This document shows, in pieces, positions 6,938 to 12,863 of a stretch of DNA of 12,863 nt. The first letter of the stretch is position 1. The number at the start of each line of letters is the position of its first letter. This DNA is from an uncultured Pseudomonadales bacterium (GTDB lineage Bacteria > Pseudomonadota > Gammaproteobacteria > Pseudomonadales > Cellvibrionaceae). Below the pieces are notes generated by a model, which saw nothing but the letters and a program-made list of their open reading frames with translations, was not told the origin of the DNA and did no database searches. The stretch is from NCBI GenBank assembly GCA_938048505.1, contig CALIUX010000201.1:1-12863 (forward strand), in the 5' to 3' direction. The position numbers and the translations under genes are program-made.

Positions 6938-7276
6938 ATGCCTTCAGCAGAACCTTTAGCTTTCAGGCTGGCCGAGATTGCAGGCTTAGCTCAAGCAACC
7001 TTTCAAAAGCAATATCAACACATTGACCCCATCATCGGTGTTAATCGGCAAATGCGTAAGCAAGGGTTTGCTGTGGACCTGCTGACCATTGATTGTGCAA
7101 AATCAAAAAATCGTGTCACGGTACTAATACAAGATGCCAAACCCGACTCCGTTGAATATCAATTTTCAAAAACAGATTTAGATCCCAAAGCACATTTTGA
7201 CTCGATTACGGTTCAAGCACTCAATGAGAAGGTCTTTTTAGAGTGGATGATTAAAGGGCTAATCGAGCAAGCTTAG
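6938..7276 (+). CDS. hypothetical protein, 112 residues
   Basis: I do not recognise this protein. It is soluble, with no signal peptide or membrane segment. An Ala/Leu-rich N-terminal helix (about 5-25) precedes a central alternating region with likely beta strands (FAVDLLTID at 44-52 and RVTVLIQD at 59-66) and a C-terminal helix (FLEWMIKGLIEQ). This suggests a small alpha/beta fold. I chose ATG at 6938; a purine-rich AAAGAGA sits about six bases upstream. The frame stays open to a TTG at 6854, but that extension is poor in start signals. It lies downstream of the thioredoxin-like gene on the same strand and may be co-transcribed. It converges with the DUF2986 gene across 53 bp. Codon use looks like its neighbours. 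Confidence 0.7.
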   Translation: MPSAEPLAFRLAEIAGLAQATFQKQYQHIDPIIGVNRQMRKQGFAVDLLTIDCAKSKNRVTVLIQDAKPDSVEYQFSKTDLDPKAHFDSITVQALNEKVFLEWMIKGLIEQA

Positions 7277-7329
7277 CTTTGCCAGTTAGTGCCAATATCT
7301 ATTGATGTGTTGCGCTGCTCCTTGGCCAC

Positions 7330-7494
7330 TCACTCTGTATTTTCGTCTAAAACAGGTCTTTCAGCATCCTTTACTGCATTCTCCACACGTTGAGCCTTGC
7401 TAACATAAGCTGATTTTACCCGCTTTACAGGGGCATTAACGCCTTTTTTAGCACGTTTTTTAAGAATTTGATTCACTTTTTTTCGGCGATTCAT
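7330..7494 (-). CDS. DUF2986 family small basic protein
   Basis: A 54-residue ORF whose N-terminus, MNRRKKVNQILKKRAKK, matches the DUF2986 signature I know from Vibrio, Shewanella and related bacteria. The middle YVSKAQR also fits the family's Y-I-S-K-A-x-R box. It is strongly basic in the first 30 residues (Lys/Arg runs) with an acidic tail ending DENTE. Function is unknown for the family; the charge would suit RNA or ribosome binding, but that is inference. The start is ATG at 7494. No clear Shine-Dalgarno precedes it, which is odd. It lies downstream of the pgk terminator on the same strand, so it probably has its own promoter in the 38 bp to the terminator, or depends on readthrough. Confidence 0.8.
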   Translation of the reverse strand: MNRRKKVNQILKKRAKKGVNAPVKRVKSAYVSKAQRVENAVKDAERPVLDENTE

Positions 7495-7532
7495 AGCAGT
7501 TAATTGTTAAACAAGCAAAGCAGGTTAGAGAC

Positions 7533-7568
7533 AAAAAAGGCGAAAGACTGTTTAGCCTTTCGCCTTTT
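7533..7568 (-). terminator. rho-independent terminator of pgk
   Basis: A 12-bp perfect stem (AAAAGGCGAAAG with CTTTCGCCTTTT) around a ten-base loop at 7547-7556. On the minus strand it is followed by a run of six T. It sits about 67 bases after the pgk stop, with an AT-rich spacer between. Confidence 0.85.
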
Positions 7569-7634
7569 GAAGGTTTAAAGAGTTTAAAAATCTTAAAGAT
7601 TTAAAAAGATACCAATAAAGTTTGAAAATAGCGC

Positions 7635-8807
7635 TTAGTGTGCGCGAGACTCAAGCACTTGCACTGCAGGTAGCTTTTTACCTTCTACATATTCCAAGAA
7701 AGCGCCGCCACCTGTTGAGATGTACGAAATATCATCAGCAAGATCAAATTTATCAATTGCTGCCAACGTATCGCCACCACCAGCTATCGAGAATGCATTA
7801 CTTTCAGCAATAGCACGCGCAACCACTTCTGTACCTTTTGCAAAAGCATCAAATTCGAATACACCACAAGGGCCGTTCCAAATCACTGTTTTCGCATTTT
7901 TAATGATTTCCGCTACACGCGCTGCACTCTCTGGGCCGTAGTCGATGATTTCTTCATCAGCTTGAACGTCACTTGCTGTACGCACTTCTGTCTTAGAGTC
8001 ATGCGCCCAATCGCTAAAGCCTTCACGAGTTGTACGAACGTCGGTAGCAAAGATCACTTCTGTTTCTTTACACAAACGCTGCGCTTCCGGGATTAAATCT
8101 TTCTCAAATAAAGAATTACCCACTTCGTTGCCTGCTGCAGCCACGAATGTATTCGAAATACCGCCGCCCACAACAAGAATATCAGCAATCTTTGAAAGTG
8201 AATCCAGAACAGTCAGCTTAGTGGATACTTTTGATCCACCCACAATCGCAACCAGCGGTCGCGCAGGTTCAGCGAGTGACTTTTTCAATGCATCAAGCTC
8301 ACCAGCAAGCAACGGGCCTGCACATGCAATCGGCGCAAAACGTGCCACACCATGCGTTGACGCCTGAGCGCGGTGCGCCGTACCAAAGGCATCCATAACA
8401 TACACATCACAAAGGTTTGCATAGGCTTTAGACAAGCCTTCATCATCGGCTTTTTCACCCAAGTTAAAGCGTACATTTTCAAGTAGCACTAACTCACCAT
8501 CTTGCATGTCGAGGCCACTTTTCCAGTCGCGCTCAACACGAATATCGGTGCCCAGTAAGCTTCCGATATGCTTAGCAACTGGAGCAAGCGAGTATTGCTC
8601 TTCAAATTCACCTTCAGTTGGGCGACCTAAATGACTCATTACAATCACTTTGGCGCCGGCATCTAATGCACGCTTAATAGTCGGCATGGCAGCTCGAATA
8701 CGTGCGTCGGATGTAATCACACCATTATCGAGCGGCACATTGAGGTCTTCGCGAATCAGAACACGCTTACCTTTTAAATCTAAGTCAGTCATTAACTTAA
8801 TAGTCAT
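7635..8807 (-). CDS. pgk: phosphoglycerate kinase
   Basis: Cytoplasmic glycolytic/gluconeogenic enzyme that transfers phosphate between 1,3-bisphosphoglycerate and ADP. The product is 390 residues, normal for bacterial Pgk. Landmarks: substrate-binding REDLNVP (about 19-25), SHLGRPTEG, the [13 protein letters not shown] block, [17 protein letters not shown], and the C-terminal nucleotide loop [12 protein letters not shown] followed by [11 protein letters not shown] chose the ATG at 8807 (MTIKLMTDL), with GGAGA about eight bases upstream; it matches the pseudomonad N-terminus. The longer frame to 8831 has no support. It is flanked by terminators on both sides, so it should be transcribed alone. 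An AT-rich stretch with TATAAA near 8851 may hold its promoter, but no clear -35 is seen. Confidence 0.97.
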   Translation of the reverse strand: MTIKLMTDLDLKGKRVLIREDLNVPLDNGVITSDARIRAAMPTIKRALDAGAKVIVMSHLGRPTEGEFEEQYSLAPVAKHIGSLLGTDIRVERDWKSGLDMQDGELVLLENVRFNLGEKADDEGLSKAYANLCDVYVMDAFGTAHRAQASTHGVARFAPIACAGPLLAGELDALKKSLAEPARPLVAIVGGSKVSTKLTVLDSLSKIADILVVGGGISNTFVAAAGNEVGNSLFEKDLIPEAQRLCKETEVIFATDVRTTREGFSDWAHDSKTEVRTASDVQADEEIIDYGPESAARVAEIIKNAKTVIWNGPCGVFEFDAFAKGTEVVARAIAESNAFSIAGGGDTLAAIDKFDLADDISYISTGGGAFLEYVEGKKLPAVQVLESRAH

Positions 8808-8862
8808 GAGAAGTCTCCAACGAGCAATCAAAATCGATCAATTATTTTTTATAATCGGTAGT

Positions 8863-8890
8863 AAAAAAGGCACCCGAAGGTGCCCTTTTT
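8863..8890 (-). terminator. rho-independent terminator of tkt
   Basis: On the minus strand GGCACC-TTCG-GGTGCC forms a hairpin closed by a UUCG tetraloop (8869-8884), followed by six T (8863-8868). It starts 12 bases after the tkt stop and separates tkt from pgk. Confidence 0.9.
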
Positions 8891-8902
8891 AATCAGCTGT
8901 AA

Positions 8903-10903
8903 TTAGTCGAGCAATTCCAGCGTTGTACTCACAACATTATCAACGGTAAAGCCAAAGTGCTCAAGCAATACTGCACCTGGCGCAGACTCACCAAAGCTTG
9001 ACATACCGACAACAGCGCCTTCTAGACCTACATATTTGCTCCAGAAATCAACGTGTGCTGCTTCAACTGCTACACGTGCGGTCACTTCTACAGGCAAAAC
9101 GCTTTGCTTGTATTCAGCATCTTGTGCGTCAAATACATTAGTACAAGGCATTGATACAACACGGACTTTTTTGCCTTTAGCCGTTAGCGCTTCCGCTGCT
9201 TGCACGGTTAAGTTCACTTCAGAGCCGGTTGAAATCAGAATCGCATCTGGCGTGCCTTCACAATCGCTTAAGATGTAACCACCTTTTGCAACATTAGCAA
9301 GCTGCTCATCAGTACGTGCTTGAGCTTGTAGGCCTTGTCGGCTGAAAATTAAAGCAGATGGGCCATCTTGATACTGGATAGCTGACTTCCAAGCAACGGC
9401 GGTTTCTGCACCATCACAAGGGCGCCATGTCTGCAAACGTGGTGTCATACGCAGGTTTGCCACTTGCTCGATAGGCTGGTGAGTTGGGCCATCTTCGCCT
9501 TGGCCTATTGAGTCATGCGTGTAGACAAAGATATTTTGTGCACCCATTAATGCAGACATACGCACAGCATTGCGTGCATATTCCATAAACATCAAGAAGG
9601 TTGCACCGTAATTGATGAAGCCGCCATGCAATGAAATACCATTCATCAAGGCACTCATCCCAAACTCACGCACGCCGTAAAACAAGTAGTTACCGCTTGC
9701 ATCTTCGTTAGTAATCCCTTTAGAGCCGCTCCACAATGTCAAGTTAGAGCCCGCAAGGTCAGCTGAACCACCTAATAGCTCAGGCAGCATTGCACCAAAC
9801 GCACCAATCGAGTTTTGTGACGCTTTACGGCTGGCAATGTTTTCGGCTTTTTCTTGGCTATCTTTGATCCAAGCGTTAGCTTTTTCTTCAAAGTCAGCAG
9901 GTAGCTCGCCTTTCACAACACGGCGCTCGTACTCGGCAGCAAGTTCTGGATGAGCAGCTTTGTACGCTGCAAATTTTTCATCCCATGCGCTTTCTGATTT
10001 AGCACCCGCTTCTTTACAGTCCCAACCGGCATAAACATCCGTTGGAATCTCAAACGGTGCATGTGGCCAGTTCAAGAATTCACGTGCTGCTGCAATTTCT
10101 TCGTCACCTAATGGCGCACCATGACAGTCGTGGCTACCTGACTTATTAGGTGAGCCAAAACCAATGATAGTTTTAGTACAAATGAGCGTAGGCTTGCCTG
10201 TTTCAGCTTTAGCGGCTGCAATAGCAGCTGCGATAGCTTCTGGGTCATGACCATCTACATCGGCAATGACATGCCAGCCATAAGATTCAAAACGCGCAGG
10301 CGTGTTATCTGTAAACCAGCCTTCTACGTGGCCATCGATTGAGATGCCATTATCATCCCAAAATGCGATTAATTTACCCAAGCCTAACGTGCCCGCTAAT
10401 GAACAGGCTTCGTGCGAAACACCTTCCATTAAGCAGCCATCGCCCATGAATGCATAGGTATTGTGATCAACCACTTCATGGCCTTCACGGTTAAATTGCG
10501 CAGCCAATGTTTTTTCAGCGATCGCCATACCTACGGCATTCGCAATACCCTGACCAAGCGGCCCAGTTGTGGTTTCAACGCCTTCGGTATAGCCGTACTC
10601 AGGGTGACCTGGTGTTTTGGAATGTAACTGACGGAATTGCTTTAACTCTTCGACGGGCAAGTTGTAGCCAGTAAGATGCAATAAAGAGTAAATAAGCATT
10701 GAGCCATGACCGTTCGATAGGACAAAACGGTCACGATCAGTCCAAGAAGGGTTAGCAGGGTTATGCTTTAAAAAGTCGCACCACAATACTTGCGCAATGT
10801 CTGCCATGCCCATTGGGGCACCAGGGTGGCCACTTTTGGCTTTTTGTACGGCATCCATACTTAATGCACGAATGGCATTAGCAAGGTCTTTTCTTGACGG
10901 CAT
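8903..10903 (-). CDS. tkt: transketolase
   Basis: Thiamine-diphosphate enzyme of the pentose phosphate pathway that moves two-carbon units between sugar phosphates. The product is 666 residues, the usual bacterial length. Landmarks: [12 protein letters not shown] with His26 in the active site, the ThDP-binding [13 protein letters not shown] stretch ending at the conserved [10 protein letters not shown], and the pyrimidine-domain [14 protein letters not shown]. The frame is intact. ATG at 10903 ([13 protein letters not shown]) fits the pseudomonad N-terminus and has AGGAG eight bases upstream; a start three codons earlier is less likely. A coiled-coil membrane protein gene ends 44 bp upstream and may be co-transcribed. 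The gene ends at its own UUCG terminator. Relatives usually place epd between tkt and pgk; it is absent here. Confidence 0.98.
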   Translation of the reverse strand: MPSRKDLANAIRALSMDAVQKAKSGHPGAPMGMADIAQVLWCDFLKHNPANPSWTDRDRFVLSNGHGSMLIYSLLHLTGYNLPVEELKQFRQLHSKTPGHPEYGYTEGVETTTGPLGQGIANAVGMAIAEKTLAAQFNREGHEVVDHNTYAFMGDGCLMEGVSHEACSLAGTLGLGKLIAFWDDNGISIDGHVEGWFTDNTPARFESYGWHVIADVDGHDPEAIAAAIAAAKAETGKPTLICTKTIIGFGSPNKSGSHDCHGAPLGDEEIAAAREFLNWPHAPFEIPTDVYAGWDCKEAGAKSESAWDEKFAAYKAAHPELAAEYERRVVKGELPADFEEKANAWIKDSQEKAENIASRKASQNSIGAFGAMLPELLGGSADLAGSNLTLWSGSKGITNEDASGNYLFYGVREFGMSALMNGISLHGGFINYGATFLMFMEYARNAVRMSALMGAQNIFVYTHDSIGQGEDGPTHQPIEQVANLRMTPRLQTWRPCDGAETAVAWKSAIQYQDGPSALIFSRQGLQAQARTDEQLANVAKGGYILSDCEGTPDAILISTGSEVNLTVQAAEALTAKGKKVRVVSMPCTNVFDAQDAEYKQSVLPVEVTARVAVEAAHVDFWSKYVGLEGAVVGMSSFGESAPGAVLLEHFGFTVDNVVSTTLELLD

Positions 10904-10941
10904 TGATAGCACTCCTAAAGTTATATCGTGTGATGTTATAA

Positions 10942-10970
10942 GGTGAATTACTGGGCAGATCCGCCCAGTT
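10942..10970 (-). promoter_or_regulatory. hairpin overlapping the stop of the coiled-coil gene, upstream of tkt
   Basis: Seven-bp perfect stem ACTGGGC/GCCCAGT around a six-base loop. It covers the last codons and stop of the membrane protein gene. No T-run follows on the minus strand, so it is unlikely to be a full terminator. It might stabilise a processed tkt message. Approximate bounds. Confidence 0.35.
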
Positions 10971-11748
10971 CGAGTAGGCGCCGATTAGTCTGCAAACGAA
11001 AAACATCCATTGATTTAATGGCTTCTTCATTCGTTTTGATTCGGCTATTGAGATCTTTTTTGAGAGCCTTAACCTCTGCAGCTGCGCTGCGGTTTTGATT
11101 AAAGGCTGCCTGTTGAGATTCTTGCACTTCGCTGAGCACCGCGATCTCGCCAGTAAGCTCATCGAGTTTGCTCTGTAGCGCGCTCAGTGCTTTTTGCTGA
11201 TCGGTCTTAAGCGATTCAAGGCTAGATTGCACTTTAGCCGTTGCGGTTTTATGACGCGCGCCTGCTTTGGTATTTTCGGCAATCGCCTTTTTATTTCGCT
11301 CGTTAGCCACAGCCCACAGCTTGCGAATCTCAGATGTATTTTCTGTCGTCTGATCGCTGACTGTTTTGGTATTAGCAGCCAAAGCCGTAAGTGATTGTGC
11401 CGATGCATCGCCTGTTACAGCCAATTGCTGTTCTAGATGCGCAATGCGCTTATCAGCCGTATCCAATGAAGATAACAGAATCTCTCGCTCTTTATCTAAC
11501 GTGAAGACCTGCCAAAAAAGCAATGCAACAAGCCCTAATGCAACCAAGGCAGCAAGTAGTGCCAGCGGCGCCAAAGGTGACTTGACTTCAACAACACGTT
11601 GGCTCACGGGTGCTGGGCGGTTAGCTTTAGCAGCTGCAGCTTGAGTTCGCTTTGTTTGACTACCTAACTTCGCTCCTTTTGCACTGGCGTGTTCACGCCC
11701 TTCAATAGGCTCTTGGCTCGATATTGTGGGTTCTAAGCGTTCGGTCAT
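10948..11748 (-). CDS. single-pass membrane protein with long coiled coil, function unknown
   Basis: A 266-residue protein I cannot assign to a named family. Residues 1-57 are polar and basic with Ala/Lys-rich low complexity (cytoplasmic by the positive-inside rule). A membrane helix spans about 58-82 ([19 protein letters not shown] core). Residues 86-262 form a long, mostly helical, heptad-like region rich in Gln, Lys, Glu, Ala and Asn, probably a periplasmic coiled coil. The C-terminus ends [19 protein letters not shown]. The topology recalls HemX-like or cell-envelope scaffold proteins, but no specific signature is seen. The ATG at 11748 is preceded by AAGATA, a weak ribosome site. It is directly upstream of tkt on the same strand (44 bp), so it may share a transcript, but no functional link is evident. 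Confidence 0.8.
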   Translation of the reverse strand: MTERLEPTISSQEPIEGREHASAKGAKLGSQTKRTQAAAAKANRPAPVSQRVVEVKSPLAPLALLAALVALGLVALLFWQVFTLDKEREILLSSLDTADKRIAHLEQQLAVTGDASAQSLTALAANTKTVSDQTTENTSEIRKLWAVANERNKKAIAENTKAGARHKTATAKVQSSLESLKTDQQKALSALQSKLDELTGEIAVLSEVQESQQAAFNQNRSAAAEVKALKKDLNSRIKTNEEAIKSMDVFRLQTNRRLLELGGSAQ

Positions 11749-11798
11749 TATCTTGTCGTCAATTAAACTATAAGATTTGTAAGGTGCTCAGTATACAA

Positions 11799-11824
11799 AA
11801 AAGGAAGCCTCAGCGCCTCCTTTT
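11799..11824 (-). terminator. orphan rho-independent terminator
   Basis: Ten-bp arms (AAAAGGAAGC and GCCTCCTTTT) with one A-C mismatch around a six-base loop. The minus strand continues into six T, while the plus strand has only four, so it best terminates leftward transcription. No leftward gene precedes it within about 1 kb. It could end an unannotated RNA arising from 11830-12040 or shield the downstream gene from readthrough. Confidence 0.6.
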
Positions 11825-12040
11825 CAGGGCAGATTGTATACAACCGTGTCTTCGCTAGGTAACAAAAAGTGATGGGCATCAGCCTTATCAGCTCAAACAA
11901 GGGCGGCAAAATGTCAGTTTATCTAGACAAAAAGCCTGCATATCGGCTAGAAGAACAGCAAACGACGGCCATTATGCTAGCGTTAAAGTAGACCAACCAA
12001 GCGATGAAGCCTGTTCGAGATTATGCTGGGGACCTAAAGA
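11825..12040. other. intergenic stretch with palindrome and a doubtful 39-codon frame
   Basis: A perfect palindrome TTGTATACAA lies at 11834-11843. Reading rightward, a 39-codon frame runs 11872-11991 (start MGISLISSNKGG, end AIMLALK) but has no well-placed Shine-Dalgarno. On the minus strand only very short frames exist. No promoter is clear. I leave it unannotated as a gene. Confidence 0.4.
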
Positions 12041-12352
12041 ATGACTAACCACCTTAATGCAACAAAAACGCGCTCTAATGAGTCTATTTCGGCTATCGCT
12101 TGCCAGCCAATTTCCTTTCTCACCTCCCCAGTAAAGCGCCTACAACTCATCACTTTTGCTTTTTTGATAGCAGCAAGCATGCTACTTCAGCTAACCAAAG
12201 GGGGTACGAAGACTGTCGCATCTATCCAAACCATCAACCTGCATGCTCACACCTACTCTTCACAGATGCATATAGTGCGCTATACCAGCCAGTCTCAGCG
12301 TTTAAATGAGTACCTATTTGAGGGTAAAGAAAAACTTTCTATCTTAGTGTGA
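12041..12352 (+). CDS. hypothetical short membrane protein
   Basis: A 103-residue ORF with no recognised family. One likely membrane helix at about residues 34-51 (RLQLITFAFLIAASMLLQL region) follows a polar N-terminus and precedes a hydrophilic tail with several His and Tyr. GGGGA (12028-12032) is eight bases before the ATG, a fair ribosome site. It ends 40 bp before the PaiB-like gene on the same strand. Another frame is also open over part of this stretch, so coding status is uncertain. It might be a genuine small membrane protein or a chance ORF. Confidence 0.45.
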   Translation: MTNHLNATKTRSNESISAIACQPISFLTSPVKRLQLITFAFLIAASMLLQLTKGGTKTVASIQTINLHAHTYSSQMHIVRYTSQSQRLNEYLFEGKEKLSILV

Positions 12353-12392
12353 AAAACTTAACATACAGGGTATTTGATCTCACGGAGGGATC

Positions 12393-12863
12393 ATGTATAT
12401 CCCCAAGCAGTTTGAAGTTTATAATACAGAAGAAGCCTTTAAATTTATCGAAGCGAATGCGTTTGGCCAGCTCATATCAACCACGAAGGATAGGGCCACT
12501 TCAACTCACATGCCTTTTTTACTGTCAGAAGATAAGCAGCACATCTACGGACATTTAGCGATTCAAAACCCTCAACAAACAGAACTGGAAGGCCAAGAGG
12601 TTTTAGTCTCTCTGGAAGGACCTCACGACTATATTTCACCCACATGGTATTTAGGCCCAGGTGTACCGACATGGAATTATCAAGCCGTTCACCTATACGG
12701 TAAGGCAAAGATCTTTACTGAAGCTCAAAAGCTTCAGTGGGTCGTCAATTCACTAACTGAAAAATACGAAGCAGGACTTCCCAGCCCCTGGACGCCTGAA
12801 TACAACCCAAAGATGCTTAACGCCATAGTCGGCGTAGAAATAGAGATTAATGAGATACAGGCT
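12393..12863 (+). CDS. PaiB-like FMN-binding protein, N-terminal part (3' end outside window)
   Basis: 157 codons of a protein related to Bacillus PaiB, which has a split-barrel FMN-binding fold and was described as a negative regulator of sporulation and protease genes. In proteobacteria the role is usually unknown, perhaps a flavin-dependent reductase or regulator. Family landmarks: MYIPKQF at the start, STHMPFLL (37-44), GHLAIQNPQ (53-61), GPHDYISPTWY (76-86) and VPTWNYQAVHLYG (91-103). Family members are about 200 residues, so roughly 50 are missing at the right edge. The ATG at 12393 follows GGAGG (12384-12388) with a short four-base gap; an in-frame stop just upstream fixes the start. 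Confidence 0.92.
   Translation, partial: MYIPKQFEVYNTEEAFKFIEANAFGQLISTTKDRATSTHMPFLLSEDKQHIYGHLAIQNPQQTELEGQEVLVSLEGPHDYISPTWYLGPGVPTWNYQAVHLYGKAKIFTEAQKLQWVVNSLTEKYEAGLPSPWTPEYNPKMLNAIVGVEIEINEIQA

Noticed and set aside
10914..10947. TTCACC / TATAAC pair just before tkt as a promoter
   Set aside because: Spacing fits, but transcription would begin within the Shine-Dalgarno, leaving no usable ribosome site.
11693..11851. Leftward 38-codon frame starting near 11874 (MPITFCYLAKTR)
   Set aside because: It reads through the orphan terminator and has a badly placed ribosome site.
1..12863. CRISPR arrays, insertion sequences, phage or toxin-antitoxin systems
   Set aside because: No regularly spaced repeats, transposase-like or integrase-like frames, or paired small toxin/antitoxin genes were seen on either strand.

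Overview
The window reads as a chromosomal segment of a gammaproteobacterium of the broad Pseudomonas / marine Cellvibrio-Alteromonas type. This rests on the recG, tkt and pgk sequences, a tRNA-Val/tRNA-Asp pair with encoded CCA ends, a DUF2986 mini-gene and a YbaK-like/HDOD fusion protein. Genus cannot be decided from the sequence alone. No insertion sequence, phage gene or CRISPR array is visible.

Layout: the C-terminal two thirds of recG (+) enters from the left edge and meets a TetR-family repressor (-) stop to stop. An AT-rich gap of about 770 bp follows, with an extended -10 promoter for a YbaK-like/HDOD signalling protein (+). This converges on yaiI (-). The stretch 4711-5826 has almost no genes, but it holds a good candidate for a previously unannotated gene: a 30-residue, extremely acidic ORF (5122-5214, -) with a strong Shine-Dalgarno and its own terminator starting at the stop codon. 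Next comes a tRNA operon read leftward (Val then Asp) with a clear sigma-70 promoter and terminator.

From 6285 a membrane-anchored thioredoxin-like protein and a 112-residue unknown protein run rightward. They face a DUF2986 mini-gene (7330-7494, -). The central-carbon genes pgk and tkt lie on the minus strand and are separated by a UUCG-tetraloop terminator. The epd and fba genes that often accompany them in related bacteria are not here. Upstream of tkt is a single-pass membrane protein with a long coiled coil.

The right end has an intergenic stretch with an orphan terminator, a short putative membrane protein and the start of a PaiB-like FMN-binding protein that runs off the edge. Apart from tkt/pgk and the tRNA pair, neighbours show no clear functional link. 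The part most worth follow-up is the 1.1-kb region around the acidic microprotein.
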